Source of the DNA: Ariolimax columbianus
Taxonomy: Eukaryota; Mollusca; Gastropoda; Stylommatophora; Arionidae
Direction of reading: 5' to 3'
DNA: 64,000 bases
Assembly: GCA_036924085.1 (NCBI GenBank)
Contig: JAVGWX010000006.1
Span: 36,569,533 to 36,633,532 of the forward strand
A model generated the notes under the pieces. It was given only the letters and a program-made list of their open reading frames with translations. It was not told the DNA's origin and searched no databases. Shown here piece after piece: positions 42,661 through 52,782 of this stretch. A program made the position numbers and the translations under genes. Numbering within the stretch: the stretch's first letter is position 1; the number at the start of each line of letters is the position of its first letter.

Positions 42661-42789
42661 TGTAGTGCCTCCATTGAATAACTCAAGCCGGTAAGATCCA
42701 ACTGGCAAGGCCTAAAAATTCCCCTACAAGTTACCACTGTCCATTTAGCACAGCCGTTTATTCCCATGAGGACGACCCTCTTTTGTTTC

Positions 42790-43335
42790 TTTCAAAAAGG
42801 GGGAAGGGGCGGAAGTGGACTTGAGGTAAGGTGTCTGCCTCAGGTACCGGGGGTCGCGGGTTCGAATCACGGTGGAGACCTGATATTTGTTCACTTGAAT
42901 CTTCTGGTAAAAATTCCTCTGATCTCTGGGTAATGAGTTCGGACTACCGTGTTCAGTGTAGAGCACGTTAAAAATTAATTGGTAGTTGGCAATCGAAAAG
43001 AGTAGGCTTAATGGCCGCTGCCCGGAACAAATTTAAATAATTCTTGCTAAAAATATATTCAAAAATTATTTGTACCTTCCAACAGAGCATATAGATGGCG
43101 CCTAACTGGCTGCGGGTCCACTTAGGTCTAGTGTTTGAGTCTATAAAGATTGACACGCACATCGATTTACCATCCGCCACGGCACTTGTCCCAACGCAAA
43201 GAAGTAAAAAGCTGCTCGAGCCTAGTACGCTAAGCAGGCAATCCTTTTCCGGATACACCCAGCTCACGCCAGAGCTGGGACCTGCACAGGGGCGTCCGCG
43301 TCTGTTGAAGTACAGGTCGATTAAAACTAACGTGC
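42790..43335 (+). mobile_element. SINE-E, long tRNA-derived element
   Basis: Head: GAGGTAAGGTGTCTGCCTCAGG (A-box region) and GCGGGTTCGAATCACGG (B box GGTTCGAATCA) at 42824-42880. Body blocks: CAATCGAAAAGAGTAGGC, GGCCGCTGCCCGGAACAA, GGCGCCTAACTGGCTGCGGG, CTAAGCAGGCAATCC, GGGACCTGCACAGGGGC. Copies or parts: 16975 (minus), 35405 (minus), 56085 (minus). At about 540 bp it is long for a SINE. Confidence 0.75.
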
Positions 43336-43469
43336 GATTATTTGAGAGCGGACGACGATGGCGAAGAAGACGAAGAATTAGAGGATGAAGAAGAAGGGGA
43401 GGAAGAAGGTTAAATGAGGAAGGACGATGGAAGAAAATAGGATGAAGACAGAAAGAAAGAAAGCGGAGA

Positions 43470-43806
43470 AGAAGATCATGTTGCGTCAGAAGAGGCCATC
43501 ACGAAAATTGATGCAGCAATTTGGGTCACCATTCACTGCCTGCATTCTGCGATGAATGTCAACTGGTCGACATCCTTCAGCTGTTAAAAACCGAATCCCT
43601 GCTTGCTGATGAACTCTGGACGAATTCCTAATCACATCCAACATGTTCTAAACCATTTGCTGAGGAAACTATGAGTCGGAGGGTAATGACATTTTGCAAA
43701 TTTGACGGTTGGTATGTGCTGCTTACAACAGAAGTGACATCATCATGTACATCGTACGTATATTAACTTGATGCAGTTAGGTCCGGTTTCATTTGAACAC
43801 GTCTCG
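43470..43806. mobile_element. Mariner end, single arm of the 22931 family
   Basis: Aligns with the right arm at 23330-23674: TGTTGCGTCAGAAGAGGCC, GATGCAGCAATTTGGG, TGCGATGAATGTCAACTGG, and the outer end GGTCCGGTTTCATTTGAACACGTCTCG. The other end is missing. Confidence 0.8.
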
Positions 43807-44144
43807 CATATCTTGTCATTGCTGTAAAAAATTGTTTGATGGGAAACTATAAGAGCGCACTTCAGTAGCGTCGTACAGACGCAGATTTCTGAACCGGTCT
43901 TCTGTCCAGCCCTAGGGTTCCACGAAAGTTCTCAAGGACAGTGGTTAAAAACGTGGTGTACATTTATCTTCACATGTACAGTTGCACTTCTCAAGAGGTA
44001 AATAATGGTCAGAGGGTCGGTGTTATTGGTCAGCATAATTCATCATTATGTAGCATGTTTTTGCAGAACGTCGCTCAATTGATCTGCAAATCTAAAAGAA
44101 TCTTGATCTTTGACCAACTCACTCGCCTCTGTTACTGTCAAAAT
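43807..44144. other. No recognisable feature
   Basis: Unassigned spacer. Confidence 0.45.
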
Positions 44145-44151
44145 GAAAACC

Positions 44152-44458
44152 CATAGCTGACTGCTAGCGTCAGGGCCAGCGAACCAGAGCTGCCAAGACC
44201 CTTCTACACCTCCACGCTGTGATCTTGGATAACAGACTGCAGCAGGGCAGACTGACTAAGAAGAAGGGATAGAAGAGGGAATGCTAACCCGGTACTCAAA
44301 AAATGCTTGCTGAAGTCGGATGTATTGGACCGAAAGGTGCAAATATCGCAGCCAAGCTGTAAACTACGACACAACGCATTCCGTTCTCTGGACTACATTC
44401 TGCTACTTAAGCCCTTTCAGGTTTTGGTAGTGGGAGATTGAGAACGAACGAAGAAGAA
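44152..44458 (+). mobile_element. SINE-A, 5'-truncated, 7-bp target duplication
   Basis: Starts at CATAGCTGACTGCTAGCGTC, missing the first ~45 bp. GAAAACC at 44145-44151 recurs at 44459-44465 after the GAA tail. Confidence 0.85.
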
Positions 44459-44871
44459 GAAAACCTTTTTATCGCCCCGTGCAATTCCATTCCTAAGCCT
44501 GTCTCTGTCTCGCTTGCTGGGTACCAAACTCTCCAATATCGCTGTGTTTTTTTGTCTAGACTATTTTGTCGATTGGTGTGGTCAAAGCATTTTATTTCCC
44601 TGGACAATGCAATACCTCCGGATCTCCACGTGTGTCATTTTAATAGTGTTCTGTCAAATGTTCATCTTAATTAGTCTCTGCAATGACTTGGCAATAATTC
44701 TTCTTAATTCATCCTGGCAGAGTGAGCTGCGTAATAGCATTAGGGGTACAGGGCAACTTATCAGAATTCCCAGAGGGTACATGGGCACAAAAAGGTTGAG
44801 AGCCTTGCTGAATGGGCTCCGTGAGTCGTTAAAAAAAAAATTAAAATGATCTTAAATAATATATTGGGGGA

Positions 44872-45112
44872 CGGCGTGGTCTAGTGGTTAAGTGGCATGG
44901 CTCACAACAAGAAGGTGCTGGGTTCGATACCCATCGCAGCACCGGCTGTTACCCCGGGGAAGCAAACCCTTACAAAAGGCAGGAGGAAGCAGACCCTTAC
45001 ATAAAATGCATGCTGAAGTCGGATGCACTGGGCCGACAGGCGCAAAATAAAAACAACAGTGCAACGCACACCGCCTTGGGGATTAAAGAAATAAGGCGAA
45101 CGAAAAAGAAAA
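44872..45112 (+). mobile_element. SINE-B, clean copy
   Basis: Head ACGGCGTGGTCTAGTGGTTAAGTGGC (A box TGGTCTAGTGGTTAAG) and GGGTTCGATACCCATC (B box), then ACATAAAATGCATGCTG, GGATGCACTGGGCCGAC and AATAAGGCGAACGAAAAAG. Best-preserved Pol III boxes in the window. Confidence 0.9.
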
Positions 45113-45585
45113 AAAATTATATATTGTGCACAGAACCGTGCGTCTCAGTGTGCAAATAAATAGGCTAGATTTTCTATGCATATCGATTTTACTATTTGTA
45201 TTGTTAAGTATCTTTATAATTCAAAATTGTCAACAAGTTATTATGCTTGGTATTCTGCTAGTTCATTTTCACTGCAGTCAGCATATTTCACTCCAGCTGT
45301 TATATAGCTCACCTAGGACTCCTCCCTCCAACTACAATGCACCTCTTCCTTATTAAGCATGCATCAAAGCTCGCTGTGTGTTTTTTTTGTGACGGTAGTT
45401 TCTGTAACTGTTTGTTTTACATACACGATGAAGTAACTAGCCCCATGCACAACTCTAGCCCCATGCACAGCTCTATTCATTCGCCTGTTATTACATGCAT
45501 GGATGTTATATTCTTTGCTCCTTAGTAACTGGTCCGTTGATCATGTATACAGAACAAATTGGGTTAAAGATGAAGCTCAACGAAT
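45113..45585. other. No recognisable feature
   Basis: Unassigned, apart from a short direct duplication (TAGCCCCATGCACA twice, 45439-45472). Confidence 0.45.
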
Positions 45586-45589
45586 CAGC

Positions 45590-45885
45590 TGACAGCAGCC
45601 AGGGACTTATAGCTGGCTACTTGCAGCAGGTTAAGCGATCCTCAGCTGACCAAAACTATATTCCGCCTCTTAGCGGCGGCCCTGGGAACAGACCTGGAAT
45701 AGCACAGCCTGGCTAAGATACGGTGATCGTACTGTGAAGGTATACCCGGTACCCAATAAAAACCAGCTGACACCGGATGTATCGGACCAAAGAAGCAGAT
45801 CTCGCTGTGAGCTACGATACGCCGTCATTTTTTGGTCGGCGGTCGAAGAAAAAGATAAAGATGAACAAGAAGAAGATGGAGAAGA
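45590..45885 (+). mobile_element. SINE-A relative, strongly diverged
   Basis: Keeps the order of SINE-A blocks (ACTTATAGCTGGCTAC, CCCGGTACCCAATAAAAACC, CGGATGTATCGGACC, GCAGATCTCGCTGTGAGC, then GAAGAAAAAG) with many changes. It is an old copy or a sister family. Confidence 0.65.
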
Positions 45886-46325
45886 AGAAAATACAAGCAG
45901 CCAATGGAGCTTAGACATTTATTACTCGGTTAATATAAGTGGGTCTGAGTGGCAGGGTTCTCACTTTTCCCAGCTAGCGTACTAGGGTCGATACCGGTTA
46001 TCTGAACGCTCGATACAGCTGAACATTGGTACCTGGTTTATCGTTGGTGAAGGAGAAGCAGCGACTGACATATCTGCTATTCACTGTCACGTGTATGCAG
46101 AAAAGTGCTTATCACTACATCACGATACACTTTTACCTTAGTGGCGACATTGATGTCTTGTCGGTTTCAAACATGCGCCATCCGCTTGAAGTCTCCCAAA
46201 CGCAGAACTTGTCTTTGGAGTCCTGTTGTTGATCTCAAGAGTCGATATTCCTTTCTCTTGTGAGAGTACTTTCTAGGTAAGGGAAGCAGTCGATGGCCTA
46301 GATACATTGGTTGTGTACAATGATG
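45886..46325. other. No recognisable feature
   Basis: Unassigned. Confidence 0.45.
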
Positions 46326-46570
46326 TTTGGTTCCTGTACGGCTTCCTGGGAGTAGGCTCGAAGAGTTCCTCAGCTTTTCTAGTGTCTATCGACTGAGAAA
46401 CCAACACATCCCACTTAACAAGCACCTGAACAGAATCCAACCACAACACACTCATGAGTGCCAGCTGTGTACACACTCATATGAAACCGCTGATCATCAT
46501 CTCTTTGAGTGCTCATCGCTCAACGATTTTGGCAAAATGCTTCTTCTTCCCCGATTAGATACATGAAACA
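46326..46570 (+). pseudogene. LINE ORF2 C-terminal zinc-knuckle end
   Basis: Plus frame reads YRLRNQHIPLNKHLNRIQPQHTHECQLCTHSYETADHHLFECSS. The CxxC...H...C spacing and the RLRN-HIPL-KHL-RI lead match tails that follow RNase H in I-type LINEs, with wording different from the 8.6-kb family. No RT is attached. Confidence 0.65.
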
Positions 46571-46616
46571 CTTTGTATGGCACTAGACAACAGCTGATAA
46601 ACACATGCAAATACAA

Positions 46617-47190
46617 TTACGTGGCATTGGGCCGAAGAGCGAGAGCCTGGATGCTGCTGGATCCGTAACAACAACAGCAACTAGTGTCGAAAGGTCGACC
46701 AAAAGTAGTGCAGGCCGCGGAAAACTTCTTTAAGATGGACTGAATATCTTGTTCTGAGAAGATGTTATGGGCGCAGTCGTCAGCGAAGAGAAGCTCCAAA
46801 ATAGCGTCTTCCTTCACCCTGGTGTAATACTTAAAGTGTTTCGGATTGAATAGCTGACCTTGCGCCATGTACCAGATATGCATGCGGTAGCAGGGCAATG
46901 CATAACATTAGAAAGGGAAGCTGCAAATATCATACTAAAGAGTGTCGGTGTTAGTGTACATCACTGTTTGATATTGTTCGCAACTTAAACGACTGAAGAC
47001 AATTCTCCTTCATGTAGAACTCAAATTTTCATGAAACTGTCGGACAACTCTAATGAATTTACTGAGACCAGCTCATTTTTTCTTGATTGCCCAGAGCCCT
47101 TCTCTGTTGACAATGTCAAAAGTATTGTTCATTTCAACAAAAACTGTATTCAGGTCACGACGCTGTTCGGGACATTTCTACAGGAGTTAA
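46617..47190 (-). pseudogene. LINE reverse transcriptase palm fragment
   Basis: Minus frames read FVEMNNTFDIVNREGLW (degraded motif A, near 47130), VRQFHE, then ILELLFADDCAHNIFSEQDIQ (motif C intact, near 46780) and KKFSAACTTFG. Motif B is not readable. A non-LTR RT by motif order. Confidence 0.75.
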
Positions 47191-47379
47191 CCTGCTAATC
47201 TTGTAGACCGTAACGTACTTCGTGTATCATGTCGACCGCCAAATGACCCGCCCAAAAACCATTATAACTTTTACAATGAAATATAAACCATTTTGTCATC
47301 GGTCACTAAGCTTGGGACTTCCAAGCTTCAGTACGTGTCACGTTTCAGCGCGTGAAACGACTAATGGAATAAAGGTACA

Positions 47380-47640
47380 GGTGGTTCCCATGGCAACAAT
47401 TGCCGTCGGGGATAAAGATAACTCTTCATGGACTAAGCCGCAGCATATGTGAAGTGGGCTGTATATACATACACCAGTTACCCATTTACAGCTGGGTTGA
47501 CGGGAGGAGCGGTCGTACGAGGAACGAACCACGCCCAGATTTGTTTCTGTCCGTCCGTGATTCCGTACCCTTGCACAGTGTAATCCCAGACTTAGCAAGC
47601 CTGTTCACTGTCGACTAGACTTCTCGATCCACTAATGCAA
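47380..47640. repeat. Repeat F, copy 2
   Basis: GGCAACAATTGCCGTCGGGGATAA, TACCCATTTACAGCTGGGTTGAC, GTCCGTCCGTGA and CTGTCGACTAGAC, in the same order as 23795-24090. Confidence 0.65.
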
Positions 47641-47667
47641 TATACAAATGTAAATAGTATCCGAAAC

Positions 47668-48216
47668 ACAGTGCTTTTCAGACAGTACTTTTTGAACAGT
47701 GCTTTTCAGACAGTACTTTTCAGACACAGTGCTTTTCAGACAGTACTTTTCAGACAGTACTTTTCAAACAGTGCTTTCAGACAGTACTTTTTCAAACACA
47801 GGGCTTTTCAAACAGTGCTATTCTTCTTCTTCGTTCGTTCTCAATCTCCCACTACCAAACCCTGAAATGGTTAATAGCAGAATGTAGTCCAGAAAACGGA
47901 ATGCGTTGTGTTGTAGTTTACAACTTGGCTGCGATATTTGCACCTTCCGGTCCAACCCATCCGACTTCAGCAAGCATTTTTTTAGTACCGGGCTAGCATT
48001 CCCTCTTCGATCCCTTCTCCTTAGCCAGTCTGCCCTGCTGCAGCCTGTTATCCAGGATCACCGCGTGGAGGTGTAAAAGGGTCTTGGCGGCTCTGGTTCG
48101 CTGGCCCTGACGCTAGCAGTCGGCTATGGGTCGATGACCACTGCAGCTCATGCGCTGCTCAGCATCTTGATCCATAAACAGTGCTATTCAAACACAGTGC
48201 TTTTCAAACAGTGCTT
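47668..48216. repeat. Irregular minisatellite (CAGTGCTTTTCAGA type), split by SINE-A
   Basis: Units of about 14-20 bp built on ACAGTGCTTTTCAAAC and ACAGTACTTTTCAGAC occur at 47668-47823 and resume at 48176-48216 after the SINE. Confidence 0.85.
47824..48175 (-). mobile_element. SINE-A inside a minisatellite, 14-bp target duplication
   Basis: AAACAGTGCTATTC at 47810-47823 and 48176-48189. A complete copy whose plus-strand left end is a short CTT tail. Because the target is itself a repeat, part of the match could be pre-existing unit identity. Confidence 0.88.
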
Positions 48217-48402
48217 TCCTAGTTTGTTTTTATTTTTTGTGTGACGGACCAACACGAATTGATTTATTACAGCAGCGAAAGTGCCCATTTGACTCATTAT
48301 AGTTCTTTTTCTATTTTATTCAATTTGCACTTAAATTTGTCTTAAAGCATGGTTAATCGATATATGACTCTTTTACTATAAATTCATCAAACCTGAAATA
48401 CC

Positions 48403-48980
48403 ACGTTGAGATAGTGGGGACAGACCTAGTTAGGGCACGTTGAGATAGTGGGGACAGACCTAGTTAGGGCACGTTGAGATAGTGGGGACGGACCTAGTTA
48501 GAGCACGTTGAGATAGTGGGGACAGACCTAGTTAGGGCACGTTGAGATAGTGGAGACAGACCTAGTTAGGGCACGTTGAGATAGTGGGGACAGACCTAGT
48601 TAGGGCACGTTGAGATAGTGGGGACAGACCTAGTTAGGGCACGTTGAGATAGTGGGGACAGACCTAGTTAGGGCACGTTGAGATAGTGGGGACAGACCTA
48701 GTTAGGGCACGTTGAGATAGTGGGGACATACCTAGTTAGGGCACGTTGAGATAGTGGGGACAGACCTAGTTAGGGCACGTTGAGATAGTGGGGACAGACC
48801 TAGTTAGGGCACGTTGAGATAGTGGGGACAGACCTAGTTAGGGCACGTTGAGATAGTGGGGACAGACCTAGTTAGGGCACGTTGAGATAGTGGGGACAGA
48901 TCTAGTTAGGGCACGTTGAGATAGTGGGGACAGATCTAGTTAGGGCACGTTGAGATAGTGGGGACAGATCTAGTTAGGGC
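48403..48980. repeat. Minisatellite, 17 copies of 34 bp
   Basis: The unit is ACGTTGAGATAGTGGGGACA then GACCTAGTTAGGGC. The array is exactly 578 bp (17 x 34). Only scattered single changes; the last three units share GATCTAG for GACCTAG, a mark of local spread. Confidence 0.95.
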
Positions 48981-49584
48981 AAAGTCTTTCCATTCGTGGA
49001 CACGACTGATTGGCGCGACGGATCATCGTTACCTAGGCGGATAACTACTACAGTCACTATTCCAAGAAGTAGCAGAGAAGCGTCTAAAAGCGAGCAGCTC
49101 TGGTAACTGATTCTAGTCATACTTCCTATGTCCCGTTGGCAAGTATTTTTTTCTGTACTCGGAAAATAACAGAAGAAAGTGAAATGATAGGCAGCTCGTA
49201 TGGTCTTCAATCATGCACGTTATGCCTGCTGCCAGGTAGCCGAAGCTATCCATGGTACGTTCTTCTTCGATTGTACTTTCTACGGCTCATTAGGCCTGGA
49301 GGAAGGAGGGTAGATGATCTATTGGTAGAACATTTTATTTTTTTCTAAATTCTTTGCGATTAACGTGCTTCTTTTTTTCTTTGTTCATCTTAAAGAGTCC
49401 CTTTATTTTCATAGCCTGTTCACGGCACGTTCGTCAATCTCCGATATGACTAGACGGTGGTCTAACCTAGACCAGGAGACGCTTGAAACATAAGGGATTC
49501 GAAACCCACCGTTTTCCGCCTTCGTTCGTTCGCTTCTTGAGAGGCGGTCAGCTTGATTCTCAAGTGTAGCGATACGTGGAAATA
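48981..49584. other. No recognisable feature
   Basis: Unassigned. A GGATTCGAAACCC near 49497-49509 resembles a B box, but I cannot build a SINE or tRNA around it. Confidence 0.4.
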
Positions 49585-49770
49585 ATAATAGTTGTCCATC
49601 GCAAGTGAAAGTGATGACAGCATCTGACTGTGCTGCGAGATGTGATTCCCATATGACTTAAAACTTAAGTCCTGGCATTGCAGATTCTGCCACCCTCGAA
49701 CATGCGCAGGTATACAACCCCTAACGGAGTTGTCAGAATACGGATGAAACCACCTTAGACTGAAACCACC
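49585..49770 (-). mobile_element. C2H2-LINE 3' end, diverged
   Basis: Reverse match to 52500-52630: CCATCGCAAGTGAAAGTGATGAC, CTGTGCTGCGAGATGTG; the minus frame gives CACSRV...MPGLKSYGN, a degraded C2H2 finger. Confidence 0.55.
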
Positions 49771-49992
49771 TTAGAAACTACCGAAATCTTTCTTTCCTTT
49801 TGCTGGGCTGAGCGACGGTTCTTGACAGGAAAGTTAGAAAGTAGTTGTCTATAAGTATCTCTTCGTTGAACTAGTTTTATATTCCATAGTCGCAATTTAT
49901 GACTGGCAAAGGTTTTGGCCAGTTGGGACACTTGTTTGAGAGTAACAGGCTGGCTTAATCACTAAACTCATATCTCTCATATATATGGTACA

Positions 49993-50478
49993 TCTCACTG
50001 CAACATCCAAGGCAACGAGGAGGCAGACAGACTGGCAAAACAAGGTGCAAAACTACCACAACCAGATACTAGTATGACATACGAAGAATCAAAACGGCTT
50101 ATTAGAGCTAAATACATAACCAAATCGGAAACCGAACATACTGGCTACACCAAAAACGATGCCTATTACCAGTTGAACAGAAGAGTGCAGGTCGTGGTCT
50201 TCAGACTTCGCACTGGCCACAATAGACTGAGGTACCACCTATTCAACAAATTGAAGATAGGTGGCACCGACGAATGCCCGTGTCGTACCGGGAAAATGAC
50301 CGCTGAGCATTTGCTGCAAAACTGCCCGACATACGAGGACCAGAGAGAGCAGATGTGGCCATCACCAGTGGCAACACTAGACAAGCTCTATGGCAGTGTC
50401 GACAGCCTCAGGATGACGGCTGCTTTTTTCGAAAAAATAAATGTTACTGTCTGACTGCGTACGATGAAGAAGAAGAAG
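49993..50478 (+). mobile_element. I-clade LINE 3' end, exact 14-bp target duplication
   Basis: ATATATATGGTACA at 49979-49992 and 50479-50492. The copy starts in the final RNase H block (HCNIQGNEEADRLAKQG in the upstream frame), continues YYQLNRRVQVVVFRLRTGHNRL, ECPCRTGKM and LLQNCPTYEDQRE, and ends with a GAAGAAGAAG tail. Here DECPCGTG reads DECPCRTG. Confidence 0.93.
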
Positions 50479-50714
50479 ATATATATGGTACAGTGTAGAG
50501 CAGACATGCCCTACAGCTTAATGGTTTTCATTTGAGCTGTCTCCGTAGGCTGCTTGTGGTCTGGTGGCAGGACAATTGGGCCTAGCTCTGAAACTCTTAG
50601 CAATACTAACATGTTGAGCATCCATACACTTTTGAAATTGGCTCAGCTACGAAGGAGGAAATACGGTGTACGCATACTAGAGGAGCCCATCCCCAAACAG
50701 CTGAGCTCAAAACG

Positions 50715-50893
50715 GGCAGACGCTCACCAGGAGGGCACACGCTTGCCAGAGGGGAAGACGTTCGCCAGGAGGGCAGACGCTTGCCAGGATGGAAGACGCT
50801 TGCCAGGAGAGCAGACGCTTGCCAGGATGGAAGACGCTTGCCAGGATGGAAGACGCTTGCCAGGATGGAAGACGCTTGCCAACAGGGCAGAAT
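50715..50893. repeat. Minisatellite, about nine copies of 19 bp
   Basis: The unit is CGCTTGCCAGGATGGAAGA, with CAGGAGGGCAGA and CAGGAGAGCAGA variants. Open on both strands for about 100 codons, which is expected for such a unit and not evidence of a gene. Confidence 0.9.
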
Positions 50894-51002
50894 GGGAAAA
50901 AGACATGAAAACAAATTTGTAAAAGTTGATTAAGGTTGAGTTTGATCAACATTTTTTAATGGGTATGGTCAGATACCGCACTGAGACAAGAACACAAACA
51001 AA

Positions 51003-51038
51003 ACCTACGTTACAACCAATAGGCCTTCATCAGGGCCA
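51003..51038 (-). ncRNA. Degenerate hammerhead-ribozyme-like motif
   Basis: Minus strand reads CTGATGAAGGCC, TATT, GGTTGTAAC. CTGATGA is the conserved half-core; GGCC/GGTT can pair as stem II over a TATT loop. The second core should be GAAA and is GTAA, so it would not be expected to cleave. Hammerheads are known in Penelope-like elements, which is why I record it. Stems I and III were not shown. Confidence 0.3.
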
Positions 51039-51537
51039 ACAATACTGAACTAACAAATCAACATATAAGAAAAAATGTCAACTTATCTACATCAGATAGT
51101 AGACCCAGTCTGTCTAAGCGACCGGTTGGGCCAGATGCTGACTGATAATGAATCGAAGTTGTCAGACACAAGGTGGCCAGGAGAACGTAAGAAATGTGGG
51201 GGAATGCGCCGGATAAGCCAATGGTGGCCAAAAAGGTGAAACGGCCAAATAGTGCTCCAGATGGTAGAACAAAGAGAAGGTGATATAAGAGGGGGGAGGG
51301 CGTGAAATTAATATAGAAGGGGAGGGGGGGGTTGAGAACTGATATAAGAAATGAGGGTAGGGGAGCAAAGGAGGACGAATAGATGAGGGGGGGGGCAGTA
51401 TGAGGTTTAAAGAAAACGTATGGAAGATATTGATGACATGCGGTTGGAGACAACCTATGTTAGAGATAAGTCTGTTCTCGAGGACGAATCGATGACGATC
51501 GTCAGAGAAGCAAGAAACTAGACCTGTGACACTAACG

Positions 51538-52312
51538 TCAGCCGTACACCCCGGTGCTCAGACCATTGAATTGGCTGACAATTGGGGAACCAGTGCGGTT
51601 GCGGATGTCGATGAGGTGTTGGCGGAAACGCTCCCGCAGTTCCATACCAGTTTCCCCAATGTATGTCATACCACACTGGCGGCAGATGATAGAATAGATG
51701 AGGTTACGAGAATTGCATGTGAATCCCTCTTTGATAAAGAATTCTGCTTTAGGAAAGGTAATGGAACGAGAAAGGATGACATGAGGGCAGGTAAAACAGT
51801 CACGTGTGTTTTTGCCCGGCCTGGTGCCTGGAAGGCTATGAGGGCTGGTGTGTAGGCGACTACTGACCAGCAAGTCCCTCAGGTTTCTGTCCCGTTTGTA
51901 TGCGACAAGGGGAGGATCGGGAAAAAATATACGAGTGGCAGGTTCAGAGTGAAGAATAGGGAGATGGCGGAATAGGATATCCCGGACAGGGACGCAATGA
52001 GGGTTATAAGTGAGAACAAGTTTCACACGGTCAGAGGGAGGACGGTGAGTGGGAGTGAGGGAGTCTTGAAGGGAGATAGGAAGAACCCACTGAAGGGCGG
52101 AGGACAGTGTGGTCTCAGGGTAGAGTCGCTTGCGGAAGAAGTCAAGCATCTCGTGGGCCCTGAGAAGGAAGTCGTCGTTATCCTGACATAGGCGTCGAAG
52201 GCGAAGGAGTTGGAAGAAAGGAAGCGAATGGCGGAAGGATTGAGGATGGGAGGAAGTGTAGAGGAGGTAGTTGTGGGCGTCAGTAGGGCAGAAGAAACGC
52301 TACAGAGATTTT
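51538..52312 (-). pseudogene. Penelope-like element C-terminus with GIY-YIG endonuclease
   Basis: From about 52312 the minus strand is open for some 250 codons: SHPQSFRHSLPFFQLLRLRRLC, then FRKRLYPE, KLVLTYNPHCVPVRDILFRH, TRIFFPDPPLVAYKRDRNLRDLLV and a cysteine pair (DCFTCPH), then the GIY-YIG region (YSIICRQCGMTYIGETG...RFRQHL), near the end. In Penelope elements this nuclease follows the RT and cuts the target. The frame is intact over this region, but there is no RT, and a stop follows soon after the nuclease core. Confidence 0.82.
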
Positions 52313-52313
52313 T

Positions 52314-52640
52314 TTGAAAGTTTCTCTGAAATGCTTCAAAATTAATGTCATTTTCTGGGAGATGCTTGCACAAGACCGTACTACCTGGCGAGCTAGTATC
52401 ACCAAAGTGCTCATATCTCAGAGAGTACAGCCATCGCGGAAGTCCCGCGAAAGCGTTCTGCCTGAAAAATACAATTCTCACAACGATTCCACAGCCGGCT
52501 CCACGCATGTGTGCCCCAAATGTGGCAGAGTGTTCCGTTCCAGGATTGGTCTTTACAGTCATCAGAGAACACATTTCGCAGCAATAGTCTGGTGTTGTCG
52601 CCATCATCACTTGCGATGGGAAACTATTTTTATTACAATT
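52314..52640 (+). pseudogene. LINE ORF2 C-terminus with intact C2H2 finger
   Basis: Plus frame reads WEMLAQDRTTWRASITK, then STHVCPKCGRVFRSRIGLYSHQRTH. The finger fits C-x2-C-x12-H-x3-H. Post-RT LINE tails with a terminal C2H2 are known; the WE-LAQDR-TWR lead is the tail wording. The following 3' UTR (52585-52630, CTGGTGTTGTCGCCATC, ACTTGCGATGGGAAAC) matches the end of SINE-D. Confidence 0.8.
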
Positions 52641-52782
52641 GTTATCTCTCATATGGTAAAGCGCTTTCGCCACATTGAGGTCGTAGTTCAAATTCGGTCC
52701 TGACTGTTCATGAACTCATGTGATTATCAGTTGTTCGTTATATATTTTTCGAGTGCAGACAAATATGTCTATCATGATCGTT

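Larger units (their letters stand above)
50990..52312 (-). mobile_element. Penelope-like element, C-terminal and 3' region
   Basis: Minus strand: coding part 52312 to 51538, followed by a ~500-bp 3' region with C-rich and AT-rich blocks that also occurs at 32238-32645. The upstream RT is absent, so the copy is 5'-truncated. A hammerhead-like motif lies near its 3' end (51003-51038). Confidence 0.8.

Noticed and set aside
44872..44945. A tRNA gene (good A and B boxes)
   Set aside because: No cloverleaf or anticodon arm can be drawn and the head runs into a body shared with three other copies; it is a SINE. The same applies at 7480-7540, 22800-22870, 42824-42880, 53583-53650 and 61345-61410.
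50554..50952. Open frames of 80-120 residues on both strands
   Set aside because: They are driven by the 19-bp repeat and read equally well on both strands.
51538..51720. A host GIY-YIG nuclease
   Set aside because: The flanking sequence is the Penelope-type C-terminus and its 3' region recurs at 32 kb, so it belongs to a transposable element.
52497..52580. A C2H2 zinc-finger transcription factor
   Set aside because: A single finger preceded by the post-RT tail of a LINE; related LINE ends in the window have the same layout.
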